Position numbers and translations under genes: made by a program. This document shows positions 37,049 through 49,647 of a stretch of 64,000 bases of DNA, one piece after another (within the stretch, counting starts at the first letter, position 1; each line of letters opens with the position of its first letter). The stretch is from Phascolomyces articulosus (lineage: Eukaryota; Mucoromycota; Mucoromycetes; Mucorales; Lichtheimiaceae). The stretch spans positions 62,001 through 126,000 of the forward strand of contig JAIXMP010000011.1 in NCBI GenBank assembly GCA_025677815.1. The letters are read 5' to 3'. The notes under the pieces are model-generated. The model saw nothing but the letters and a program-made list of their open reading frames with translations. It did not search any database and was not told where the DNA came from.

Positions 37049-40000
37049 GATTTATATAAAGAACGATTTATGTATATATAAGAAAGAAGAAAGAGAGTGA
37101 GAAAGAGAAAGTTGCTCAAAAGACAAAAGAAAAGGAGAAGAAGAAAAAGAAGTGTGTTGTATATGAAAATGCTTTAACGGTGACACATTCGCATGTGATA
37201 CGGGGAGGGAGGTTGAATAAGATAAAAAAGGTGGAGATCTAATAAGTTCCGGATTTGAATATTGCTGACAAAAGACAAATTCTTTTTTCCATCATCCGAA
37301 CTTTTGCTTCTTCATCCTTTTTTACTATAAAACATACTTCATTATGATTTTCTTCTTCTTTTTTTTTTTTATCTAAAACCGCGTGATATTTTTTTATATA
37401 TTAGATTGCTTCTATTCTATCATATAAGTATAATAAAGAAATAATAAGATGGATCATTAACAAACAAAATATTTTCATATTATGTTGCACAAACTATTAT
37501 TCTCCACCAGTAAGGCTTTCCGATCAAAAAAAAAAAAAATGGAGAAAAATCAAAACCACGTTAAGATGTGTAATAACAAATACACGACCAGTGGAGAATC
37601 GGAAAGAAATTGTGGGGTTACGCACAGACTCATTTAGTAGTATGTAAACTAGGTAGTTGATAAGAAACAAGGTACCCTGATAAGTTTCTTCTTGATCGAT
37701 CATGAAATTGATTATTACCAAACTCTATTTGACTTTGATTACTACTACCAACAAAAGGAGTCGTATAAAAACTAACATTTCTTAACGAACATTAATAACA
37801 ATAATAAATTATAATTAAAGTATTAAATACTTTAGTTGACAGGTCTTTGATCTCATTTATAACTCGATATTCCGATCTGTGATTTATAAAAGCTATTCGT
37901 TCCAGGTTCATTCTATATACAGGTAGACAACATAACAATATTGCTCTTAGCAATAATCTAATTAAATCGGGTTACTTACCCAAGGAGTGTTTACGTACTC
38001 TACATCTGAAGATACTGGGCACACTAATACGGGATCACGGTTGAGTATCTCGCTTGCGTCAAAAGAGTTCCCTCACGTGTGCATCACAATCATAGTTGCC
38101 GTCGCAGCTATTGCATATAAAGAGAATGTGAGCTCAGATCATCTTCCAAGTATAAGCTTTTGGGCGCTACCTGATAATTAAACTGCTTTTGTTTTATTCC
38201 CAATAACCAAGAGATAGAAATTCCGTGAACATAACAACATAGATGTTGTTAGTAAAGAAAGCATAAAAACAAAATAATATATAGATAGTAACTTTATATA
38301 TATATATTATATCTCTTATATGAAATAGAGCAAAAGCAACATAATAGGAATAATACTCTTAAGTAGTAATATCAACACCTGCACTGTTTAAGGTACGTAC
38401 GAGCTTTTTCTTCTGATTTACAGTCATATACAAACACACAATCTCATAATATTAGCGTTGGCAATTACTTTGCTCGAATAACTCATTAGTGGTCTGAAGT
38501 TTTCGCAGTAAGTTTATCAAAAAAATTCTAATTGCTCAAGAGTATTGAGATGGATTGGCCGTTATGCAGCATGCGATAACAAAGGAGTGTGCGCTTCATT
38601 ATTTGTACAACACTAACCATTACCAGCAAATAAAAAAAAACTGTGCACTGATTGCTGCCGATGCCTTTATGATAAACATCCAGAAGACATGCCAAATGTG
38701 TTAGACTCAGTGATGATAGCAAGATACCATCCTTGCAAGAACAGCTAAAAGAAAATTTGGCGCTGGTCAAGCACATTTATACTCCATTCAAATATGCCTG
38801 CTTTTCACCATTACTACTACTATACTTTTCTTAAATATATGCACCATTATAAATAACTTGTCCACGTATACATAGTAGCATGGAAGCACATCAATGTTTA
38901 CCGTCGACATGAGAAGATACGCGTATCAGAATAATTCATTCTATGAAATACACGGCCAATTCCAACAAATCACTGCCGGACATCTACATCAATAGCAAAA
39001 TACATTATAGTTAAGAAACCCTCGGTTAACACGCTTACAAGATTGGATCTCTACATACACCTAAAAAAAGAAGTTCATTTACAAAGCGATGTATTATATA
39101 GAGGAGAACTAATGTGTTATTGACTCGTAACTCTACATGCATATTAAGCCATCAACATTTCCGCGCGAGAAAAGTATGACTAAATATGTTTCCACCAGTA
39201 AACTTATTTTTACCCCCATCTCCATTCTTTATTAATACTATTTTTATTTGTCGATTCAGTATTTTGAGACGAGAGTTTCTTGATAAATGTACGATATAAC
39301 ATAATCCTTAAAGACGAAGAAAAGGAAATATAGTACTGTCAAGAAAATTATACAAGAGCAATCATTAAGGAAACTAGTTTCTAACTCATTTTACAAACAC
39401 ACATATCGAAAAAGAAAATTTGGCTTTGTTCTGTAACCAATAATATCAAAGCTATGCGCTATAGCCAAAAACTGCACATAGGTGTTTTATTATTCAATCA
39501 AATTTAAATAGGTTCATATAAAGTGGATTTTTTAATAAAAATCATTAATATACCATATGACGCATTATTGAACAATCAAACGGTGATACGTTTAACGTAG
39601 AGTAGCTTTAAAGTACTTCTAACAGGTGTAAAAAATAGGTTCCTATTAAAAAAACAACTTTAGAAAATGACCACCTTGCCCATACACGACAAAAATAACC
39701 CACAAAAAAAACATCCCACGCACAAAAAGCGTGTGGCAAAGGAATCACAAGACACACCACCCGCTATAACCAACACTAGGAACATAAGCTTTACACCCAA
39801 ACATTCATTGGAAATGCCCGGAGAGATGATGGTGGTCCAATCCATAAAAAATTGGTATGCCCAAAGAAATCTTCAAGTTTGTTTCAGTTGAATACCTATC
39901 AGAATGCTTCTTTTTATATCTGTGTTTATTTCACCACTACTAATAGTGGAGTGTTTTGTTAGAAGATCAAATTCGAAAAAAAAATCTAAAACATAGTTAC

Positions 40001-42780
40001 TTTATTCACTATTTTCTGAAAAATACACAACTATCACTATATCTGCACCAAATTCAAAACTTGCAAAACGCAGGGGCTCATTGTATAATCATGACTTATT
40101 TATATTTACTGAGGAGCATTTTTATTTTAGGTCCTCGCCATTGGATTTTTCAGGAGGGATTTTGGCGCCTTTGTGTGCCGTGCTCGTCTTTGGCTTCGTA
40201 ACGCCACGTTGGAACGGTTTAGTAGTTTAGTTGGCCATACCCCTTTTACATGCTAATTATACTATTGGCAAAGAATTCATCTACTGATATAGAGGCAATT
40301 GATCTTTGGCTCAAACTGCTGTCTTTGGCGCATCCGTGGTATCAAGGATAAACATCAACAAGGAGAGCCCCTCGTATGATACAAGATATCAAATACATCA
40401 TCTTTAGTATGCAAATGAAAGCACACCAGACTCCAAAATAAAGAAGCACAACAAACTTCTGAAGAAAATGAAAACAAGTTTGATGGCAAGGGAAAAAAAT
40501 GGAATGTATGGATTTTATTTAACCAATTCAAAAGCTAAATGTCAATCAAACAAGATTAAGCCCAAGATAACCCCTATCAACGATACATCAAATCGATACC
40601 TTTATTCATCATTATTTGAGAAGAATCAAGGACCAGGTCGGCAGATGTACATACATGGTGTCTGATGGGCAAATGATATCATAGTTCTATAGTTGCGGTT
40701 TATCTGCAAAAGCTGGCGGTTGATGAAGTGACTTATGAACTTTCGTGTGTGTATTTCAAAGAATATCAGGGGAGGACACAATATAATGACATAGTGGTAG
40801 CAATACACAGGAATATGTCGACGATTCATTTGTTGACTCCATTTATACCAATATCTATCTACCAAACATTTCATCAAATAAAACAGTATTTTTATCGAAA
40901 GTTTTTCTCGTCATGTAATGCGGATCTCCGATGCAGTAACAAATAAGCTTTTATATACTTCTACGACAAGAAAACAAGGCAATCAACTGTGTGCCCTAAA
41001 TGATACTTTGGGAAGATAAACCAGTTCTAAAAAAAAAGACCTGCTCCCGCATACTAAACATTGCTAACACAATGCTTATTTTTTATCACTATTTCTCCTT
41101 TAGAGATTAAATTTACTAACATTGTTCTCCTTTACGTATCTATCGCATGTACAAGAAAGTTACATAGCGGAACGATACTTCCTACTCAGATTATCAATTA
41201 TTTTACCCATTTCCTTTTCTCTATTTGTAAAGAAATATATCTATACAATAAGAAAGCGGCTCAATATGCACAAACAATAGTCATTAGTAGTATCCTATCT
41301 ATATATAAATTTGCGTGTATATCCATATGACAAAAAAATGTAAGAACTACTCAAGTAGATCTCCACGTTTTGCACTCCCGGTAAAGAAGTGTTTTTCGAG
41401 AAGGAGAAACTAGGTCAATCATTAATCGCTCTGCTTATTTTTAGAGATACCTCTACTAATAAATACAATAAAAGGCGATGAATATCCTGTTGTGCTCTAT
41501 ATAAATAAAAGCGTTTGTTCAATTGTCTAAGATGGTTGATTTCTATAACATTTACCATCATTACTGGTTTCTGGGTAAGTGTAATGGATTTTGTCACAAA
41601 AATTCAATTAAAAATTCTTCACCTTTGTATAATACATTTACCTAGATATTGCAATATAGTTACTCTATTGTTTGGATCAACAATACATACATATAGAATC
41701 CAAGAATGAATTAAGTAGTTGTTCTCTTCCATTCCATTGCTATGTTAATCAAAAGGGTGATAATATGTGTTTTCGTATGGTAAGTGATATTGTTAAGCAC
41801 TACTATTTATTAGCTTATATAGCTATCATCATTTCAAACCGTGCAGCATTTTAATCAACATGAAAATCAAGCAATAATTTTGTAGAGCTTATATATCTGC
41901 TTGACTGGCGGAGGTATATATTTTTTGTTTCTCACGATGTCGATCATCTCGATCAATTTGAGCGAGTTGTACCACTTTAACAAAACTTCTTAGGCTATAT
42001 TGAGGACAAAATGATTTATACTGTTTATACCTATTTAAATAATTCATTGATCATGTCTTATCACGGAATTTTGAATGTCATACCAAAAGGTATTGATAAC
42101 GGAAATACACTTCATAATTGTGTAATAGATGCCTCGCTATAGCTTATAATAATAAATTTCCCTTGTTTTTTTAACAAAGTCTAGTATTTGAGCTAGATTA
42201 AATATATTATTACGATAACAATACATTTATAATATTATGAATATCATATTTATTATTATTTAACTATAAATCAATACCATGTGTTTTTCAACTAAAAACA
42301 AATGGTTTGTTGTATGTTGTTAATCTCAAAGATTTATCTTTTGCATGAAAAATAATATACCCAGGTACTTTTTTATTTGTTCTTTTTTGTTTATTAATAA
42401 TAGATAGACCCATTATTTTCAATCACTCCACTTCTTTAATTTCAAACATGCTAGAAAAAATATACTATCCACTATGATTGAATGAGATGATTGTTTTCAT
42501 TCAATAACGCGAATAGGATATAATCTAAAACGTGAATGGATTGGATAGATGATGTGCATCATGAAACTGACCATCCAGAACTTTCGGGAATATTAAGCGG
42601 ATACGTTCGGCTTGACTTGACTCAAATTTGAATTCAGTCACATATTTTTAGACAAGTTGCGAAAGAGACAGAGAACAACCAAGCAAAGCAATACTTTTTT
42701 TTTTTTTTGGAGGGAAACTGACAAAACCTCACTTTGGGAAACAACCTTATTTATTTTACAAAAATATATATATTAAATAC
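37049..42780. other. 5.7-kb gene-poor region
   Basis: No gene or intact mobile element can be supported. The first ~300 bases are the carrier leader and promoter. Fragments that look weakly coding appear at 39667-39891, 40040-40200 and 40720-40946 but are broken by stops in all frames and match no family I recognise; they may be traces of old transposons. The final ~200 bases are the MDJ1 promoter. Confidence 0.45.
42578..42590. promoter_or_regulatory. Heat-shock element upstream of MDJ1
   Basis: GAACTTTCGGGAA is three perfectly spaced inverted nGAAn units (GAA-ct-TTC-gg-GAA), the consensus for trimeric Hsf1 binding. It lies 191 bases before the MDJ1 start codon, the expected place for a chaperone promoter. 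Function is inferred from the consensus. Confidence 0.65.
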
Positions 42781-44927
42781 ATGGTGCTGTCACGGGCTGC
42801 TTGGAGAACCGCAAGCATTCATGCTGCTACCATTCATGGTAGTTTAAAATCAACGATCGCTGCCCATGCTAAGCGACCTGCAACACGTCGATTCTTTTAT
42901 ACCGTTAGAGGTAAAAAAATGACATTCCTAATTATAAATAAATAAAAATTATTATTATTATTATTTGAGACAATCGGCGCGTTTTTATTTTATTTTTTTT
43001 GAACTGTCAACAATTTTATTAAAAAAGAGAACATTTCACCATTTAGGTAATAAAGCAGTGTGGGGTACGATCCCCGGTATTGAACAACAAAAGGTTTTTA
43101 TTATGTTTATTTTTTTTTACTATTGATCCATTAAAATGCCAATTTATATTTTAATATACTAATGCCTACCTTTTTTTTTTTAAAAAAAAGCGTTGTTTTC
43201 ACGCAACAGGTAAATAAATAGGGATATACGACAAGATCGATCGACGCAATAATAAAAAAAAAAACTAAAAGGCTGAATAATAATACAATAACATAATAAT
43301 AGCTCCTCAAGGTGCTAAACGCGACCCATATGAAGTTTTGGGTGTAAGCAAGACAGCTTCCCAAGGTGATATTAAGAAGGCATATTATGCGGTTCGTAAT
43401 TTTATTTTTCGTTTATATAACCATATAAAATACTACATAAGGAGAGAATTGAGAACACGCATAGATATTCTTTTTTCTCATTTATATATATAATATATAT
43501 AAACAATAGCTTGCGAAAAAGTACCATCCTGATACAAACAAAGAAAAAGACGCTCGTGAAAAGTTTGTACAAATTCAAGAAGCTTATGAAATCTTGTCTG
43601 ATGAACAAAAGCGCAAACAATACGATCAATTTGGTTTTGGTTTTGATGGTGCTGGAGGCCCAGGTGGCCCAGGAGGTCCAGGTGGATTTGGAGGAGGAGG
43701 AGGTCAAGGATTCCCTGGAGGATTTGACCCTAATGATATTTTCAGTCAATTCTTTGGTGGTGGATTTGCAGGCGGAGGTTTTGGTGGCGGTGCTGGTGGT
43801 GGTATGGGAGGTGATCCATTCCGTAATGTTCCAGGCGAAGATATCCAGGTTTGTAATTGGAAACCTTATTAATTTCTTCTGAAGAGTGAGAAGCAGCATA
43901 ACTAACCGAAACGTATAAAAAACAGACACCTTTAACAATTACATTCATGGAAGCTGTCAAAGGTGTGACAAAATATGTTACTGTGGATCGAGTTACTTCA
44001 TGTACTACATGTCATGGTAGTGGTATGCAAGCAGGTAAACAAAAAGAAACATGTGGCGTTTGTCGTGGTTCTGGTGTTCAAACTGTAAGTATGGGAGGCT
44101 TCCATATGCAAACGACATGTACATCATGTGGTGGTACGGGTTCAAGTATTCCTTCAGGAGCTGGCTGCCGAACCTGTGATAGTGTCGGTAAAGTACGAGA
44201 ACGTAAAACGGTTCAGGTCAATGTACCGGCTGGTGTAGATCAAAACTCCAGAATTCGTGTACAAGGTGAAGGTGATGCACCTATCAAGGGTCAAGGCCCA
44301 AGTGGTGATCTCTTTGTCAGTTTGAACGTAAGTTTCAGTAATATTTTTCTATAGCATTTATTTTATAAATTATATAGGGATTGTTTTTCTCAATTGAATG
44401 TATTTTATGTATAGATCATACCATCCAATGTGTTCCGACGACAAAACTATGATATCTTTGTGGATGCCAAGATTCCATTCTATAAAGCCATGTTGGGTGG
44501 CCGTATTCGTATTCCTACCATTGATGGCGATGTAGAATTAAAGGTACCGTCAGGTTCTCAACCAGGTGATAATGTAGCATTACGCGGTCGAGGTATTCAA
44601 CGATTACGCGGATCTTCTCGAGGTGATCAAATTGTTACACTCAAGGTAGAATTACCAAGAGGGTTACGAGGAGCTCAACGAGAAATTATTGAAAAGTATG
44701 CTAGTCTGGTTGACCCAGAATATCGCAAGGAAGATCCACCTGCTCCCAACATGAACCAACCCAATAATAATACACCACCTCCAACACCTCCATCAAGCGA
44801 TGATGGTAGTGATAGTGGTAAGGATGGTAACTGCAAAGATGGTTTCTTCAAGAATGCATTTGATAAACTCAAGGACAAACTTTCTCATGAAGAAAATGAT
44901 GAAAAGAAAAAGAATGACAAGGAATAG
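42781..44927 (+). CDS. MDJ1: Mitochondrial DnaJ (type I Hsp40) co-chaperone, Mdj1
   Basis: Seven exons (42781-42910, 43047-43093, 43191-43209, 43303-43391, 43510-43848, 43926-44327, 44415-44927) give 512 residues. An Arg/Ala/Ser-rich presequence (1 to about 65) indicates import to mitochondria. The J domain (about 70-135) has the HPD motif ([10 protein letters not shown]), followed by a Gly/Phe-rich region, a four-repeat zinc domain ([32 protein letters not shown]) and the substrate-binding C domain. An acidic/Lys-rich tail ends the protein. Mdj1 stimulates mitochondrial Hsp70 (Ssc1) in folding. Exon 3 is a 19-base exon, flanked by AAAG and GTAAAT, that joins EQQK to [16 protein letters not shown] in frame. 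The upstream heat-shock element fits heat regulation. Confidence 0.95.
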
Positions 44928-46061
44928 ATAGAAATAAAAAGCCTTTATATTTTTTTTGTAAGATATTTCTCTTTTTTTTATAACAAAAACCTTTTTTTTA
45001 TTATACTACAATTTTTTTACACTTTCACGCATTGTTTTTTTACTCCTTGAAATATAGAACTATATATTTATCCTTGTCAAAAGGTTGCATAAAAGCAAGT
45101 GATTTAATCTATAACTCGCCACATCTTTTTGGGAATATATGATAATTATTTATAATATAAAGAATAATAATGGAAGGAAATGTTTACTACATATACTTTT
45201 TAGCATACTACTCAGTTTTCTCGTATCGTTTGATCGAGATTTTCCGCCCTATATCTTGTATGATCAAAGCTGCATCTTCAAAAAATATAACTCTACTTGA
45301 ACTAAATTATTGTCTAACAAATTCTATTGACTTTTTTTTGTTGAACTTGAGACAAAATATTAGTATAAACAATACATTGTTTTTTTTCATAGTTTCTATC
45401 AGCGCTTAATCCAGAATATTTTCGGTTCCATGTGGAGTGGTTTGAGACGTAAACTACTGTCATCATATTGCTGACTGAGAGAATACTAATGATTAGCCCT
45501 TTCTGATAGACATTCTTTTATTGTTCATTCATTTTGACAAAAACTGGATAGAAAGATATTTACTCTCATTCATCCGTTAATTCTATCATAGTTATTAATA
45601 ATGCGTTGGATGTTGGTTAAAAAAGGAACAATAGGTAAAAGAATGACACTGACTTGACACTATTTTGTAGTGTTTATCAAGTTAAGGAGGGTTTTCCTTG
45701 TTGCCTATTTAATTCTAATATGAAAAAAAAAAGAACAGCTTTAGTAACTAGGGTTTATTATATGTCAATAAATATGCATGAATATAGTTTATTTATTTAT
45801 CATGATCTATTGATTTTTATACATACTAGCTCTCAATATACTTATTATATATAAAAATCTATAACCATTGAAATCTATTAAATCTTCGATCCAATGAATG
45901 GATAATACAATAATTTGTTGGTAAAAAAAATAATCATACTCTATTGTACAACCATCAAAAATGATCGACATAAGCGTTAGCGGAGTCTTGGCCATTGACT
46001 CTTTTTGGTAGCCTAATTTTTTGCACCCTCTTCTCTCTCTTTCTTTTTAACTTGGAAATGG
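44928..46061. other. Intergenic between MDJ1 and the sulfotransferase gene
   Basis: 1.1 kb of AT-rich DNA with T-rich MDJ1 3' flank. Short open frames (for example 45170-45409) are hydrophobic and AT-driven, without family resemblance. A pyrimidine-rich leader at 46027-46049 precedes the next gene. Confidence 0.5.
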
Positions 46062-48032
46062 ATGAAGCCATATCACCGGTACAGCAGTAATAACAACAAC
46101 AGCGTCGATAGTAATCATCATGCTTCCATGATTGATCCCATGACAAAAAGAGATTCTACTACGGCTCATAACAATAATAACAACAATAACAACTGGCTAT
46201 CTTTTTCTCTTTTATTACGGAGTCGAGTCTACCTTCATTGGCGAGCTGGATTCGTTCTTTTGGTAGGTATCTGTATTGGGGCTATTCTCATTGTCACTTC
46301 ACCAACACAAGTGCCAAATGCCGTTCGAGATTATGAATCTGTTTTTGCTTCCATTACCAATCGTCGAGTCGCTTCCAAATGGCGAGGATATCTGAATCGT
46401 AAAACTTTAGCATCACCTAGTCATCCCAAATGTAAGGCTTTGTTTTTTATAGAAATAAAAATAAATAAATAAAAATGTGGGGTGAAATGGTGCACTTTTT
46501 ATCAAGGAGAAAGGAGTGAGGCGAATCATTTTTTTTAAAAAAAAAAAATCATCTAACGCATTATATAAATTAGTTTATTATCCTCGTCAATGCCCAACAA
46601 ATAATCGATCGTGTGCAAAACTTATTCCGTCATTTATATTTGCTGGAAGTGAACTTTCAGGCACCACTTATATCTTTAATACATTACAAACACATCCTCA
46701 AGTCATTGGTACGGTCGATAATCAAAATTCGGGTACTTTGTTTGATTCAGATGATGAAGCCTTGTTTGAAGCTTATCTTTCACAATTTCCTACACTTCAA
46801 GAAGAAATTCCGTTGGATGAAATTGTAGTTGCTGGTGAACATTCTCCTCAATACTTGTATCGAAGTCATATCGCAGCTCGCCGGTTACGTGAATTATTGC
46901 CACATGTCAAAGTAAGTTTTATTTGAGTACGATGTTTGTAACAAGAATAACCATACTCATTCCGTGTTATAGCTTGTATTCATCTTACGTGATCCTATTG
47001 ATCGAGCTTATTCTCAATATTATACTGCTGCAGGTAAGAAATACACCTTCAATATACATCATGGTTATTTTTTTTATTGTTGTATTAATAAATGGATTTA
47101 TTTAGATACGGACGCCGCATCATTTGAAACATTAATGGAAACTGAACTTGATATATTACGACAATGTGGACATACAACCACTGGATGGGAAGGATTTGTT
47201 CGTTGTCATAAAAGCAATGAGATACGCGGTAATTATTATTAATGATAATAAAATATGAGCTAAATATAGTTTTTCTATTTTACTAATTACCCTCTCTTAT
47301 ATAGCTGCACGTGATATTCCATTTAGTGACTCGACAGCAACAAATAATAACGATAATAATAACTGTACAGCTACTGTTGAAGAATGTGATACCCTTCTAT
47401 CCTCATCCAAGAGTAATAGTAATAACAATGATGATGATGATAAAGCTGGATTAGATTCATTGGCGCGCGGCATGTATTATACAGCCTTATTACCCTTCCT
47501 GAACGAATTTCCTGCATCACAGATCTTTGTTAAGCGAACAGAAGACTTTTTAACCAATCCGTCTGCTTCATTTCAATTATTGGCACGATTTCTTGGTATT
47601 GATCCAGCTTACTTTTCCGAACGTAACTTTTACAAACATTATGGTATTACGGAATCCATGTTATTTGGTAAAGATGCTGTACCACCACCTTCACCTATTC
47701 ATTATTACCATACGAGTAATCATGGTCTACGACATTCTCAACAACATCACGCCAGTAACAACAATCTTAACAATAATAATAACAAAAAAATTAGTGCCCT
47801 TGCATTGGAAGATGGATATGGGGAAAATACAAAGAATGGACAAGAAGATACGATCGAATATGATGATTTACCAAACTTTGTTAAATCACCTTCAGATATA
47901 CCTATTCTGGATCTTGGAACACGATATCGATTACAAAAAGTGTTTCGAAATATGAATCAACGACTTTTGGATTTATTTGAACGTGGTAGTGAAGATTTTC
48001 CTGGATGGGATTACGATGTTGAACGTGGTTAA
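46062..48032 (+). CDS. Type II membrane carbohydrate-type sulfotransferase
   Basis: Five exons (46062-46431, 46574-46911, 46973-47033, 47106-47228, 47305-48032) give 539 residues. A cytosolic Asn-rich N terminus is followed by a single membrane anchor at about 58-83 (GFVLLVGICIGAILIV), giving Golgi type II topology. PAPS-binding motifs are visible: 5'-phosphosulfate loop FIFAGSELSGTTYIFNTLQ and 3'-phosphate motif LVFILRDPIDRAYSQYY. VKRTEDFLTNPSASFQLLARFLGI is the usual C-terminal block. This is the heparan-sulfate/NDST-like sulfotransferase fold. Asn/Asp-rich inserts interrupt the catalytic domain. The acceptor is unknown; fungi lack heparan sulfate, so a different glycan or lipid is likely. 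A 10-codon upstream ATG frame at 46058 overlaps the start. Confidence 0.85.
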
Positions 48033-48278
48033 ACCCATTGTTTTTTTTAACTCGTAAACCCCTTCAAAAAAAGTTGTCTTTTCCTCTCTTTGTACATTTT
48101 TTCTTTGCATTCTCTTTCTTTTTTTTCTCTATCCATCCACTTATTCACTCACCCTCTTCTTCTCTTTCGCTCCTCCAATTTTTCTTCATACATTTCCTCC
48201 TTTCTAATTCATTTTAGTACATATATTATCTTTATTATTACTCTTACTATATTATACGTTTAAATTATTCATATATTA

Positions 48279-49418
48279 CTATTGTTGATGTTGAGCAATA
48301 TATTCACGAATCCATGTTGAACTGATTTTTAAAGCGCCTATATCTTGACCATCAACTGATGCATTATCTGAAGAAATGACATCAATCATTCTTAGTGCTA
48401 ATGGAGGAAAGTTGCGTTTTGCACGTTCAGTATTGCATGCATCCCCTCCTTTTTCGGTTTCTTTGGAAACAACCAGTGCTTGAACGGATGGTTCTGTAAT
48501 GGTGGGTCCAAAAGGATCTATGATGGGAACCACAATATATTCTAATCCACGACGGACAGTATGTAGAAACTGTTTTACATTTTCAATACGAGCTTGTGTT
48601 GATGCAATAAATTCACGATGTTTCTTGGATACAAGCATGATATCATCTAATTATTTATCATTCATTGCATCATTGTTAATATATAAAAATTCAATGACTC
48701 ATTTCTATTTTCTTATTAAATCTTATTTTTACACATACCAGTAACACCAACATAAATTGTTTTTTCTGCCAAAAGAGCTGTCATTGTCAACAAGATCTTA
48801 TGACCTGCATGAATATGATCAAAAGTACCTCCCACAATCACTCGATCAAATAATTGTCCATCATTATCTTGTGTATTATTTTCAACAATTGTTGCTATTC
48901 CTTTTTCTTGTTCTTCTTCTGGAACAGCTAACTTTTGTAATTCAAATGGTTTGCTTCGTTGTTGATTCCATGTGTCTACTTGAGATACATCTTTTTCACG
49001 CACAAAAATATGAGTATTATATTAGTATGGATAAGCGTTGCTTTGGGATATAAATTTTGCATAAAAATAACGATATTTTTTTTTTACCTTGCTCTGAAGC
49101 AAACACTAGGCTAACAGAAGGTTCTTGTCCAACGGCATAGTTGCACCAACCATCAAGAATTACTGTACAATCAAACAATGGTGCATCGGCAGCGTAGGCC
49201 ACATTGAGTTGTGTGACATATAATGAACATAAAATCGATTGCAATCGTTGCCATTGACCGTCTATCGTAAATGAACCCGGTAATTGTACAAGAATAAGGA
49301 GCTTATCAATATTTCGTTTTAAGGATTCTTTTACTGCTTGTTTGACAAGTGATTGTTGAGTCTTGTTTACTGATGCAAGGGAAGATAATGGAAGTAAAAG
49401 TACAGCTGTTGTGGTCAT
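48279..49418 (-). CDS. CAB4: Phosphopantetheine adenylyltransferase (CoA biosynthesis), Cab4-like
   Basis: Three exons on the minus strand (49418-49088, 48990-48739, 48646-48279) give 316 residues, about the size of yeast Cab4 (305). The catalytic domain starts at DRVIVGGTFDHIHAGHKILL, with the HxGH nucleotidyltransferase signature as HAGH. It continues with IYVGVTDDIMLVSKKHRE, restored by a splice, and ends with the KISSTWIREYI motif (ISSTxxR) that binds ATP phosphates. The enzyme transfers AMP from ATP to 4'-phosphopantetheine to give dephospho-CoA. The N-terminal ~130 residues (WCNYAVGQEPSVSLVFASEQ and before) form the eukaryote-specific extension. No dephospho-CoA kinase domain is fused, as in fungi and unlike animal CoA synthase. 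Confidence 0.93.
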
Positions 49419-49647
49419 TTGGAATAGAGGAAGAGGAAAAAGTGGTATACTATTGTGTGAGTGTGTGTAAAATCTTCTGGATCTTTTTATATTTTATAAT
49501 CCGTTTTGACTAAGAAAAAATTAAATTATGTGTAATATGAAATGAGAGTGAACACCATCTCTCCTTTGAAAATATAAAAACTAGACGTTCGTTCATCCTT
49601 CTCATCCTTTCTCTTTCTCCCTTTCTCTTTATTAAATTTATAATATC

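Noticed and set aside
40468..40946. Coding-like fragments in the gene-poor block
   Set aside because: Broken in all frames and not matched to any family I can name; left as possible transposon traces.
43511..43882. Alternative frame through the Gly/Phe-rich part of MDJ1
   Set aside because: Out of frame with the J domain and zinc domain; a shadow of GGN codons.
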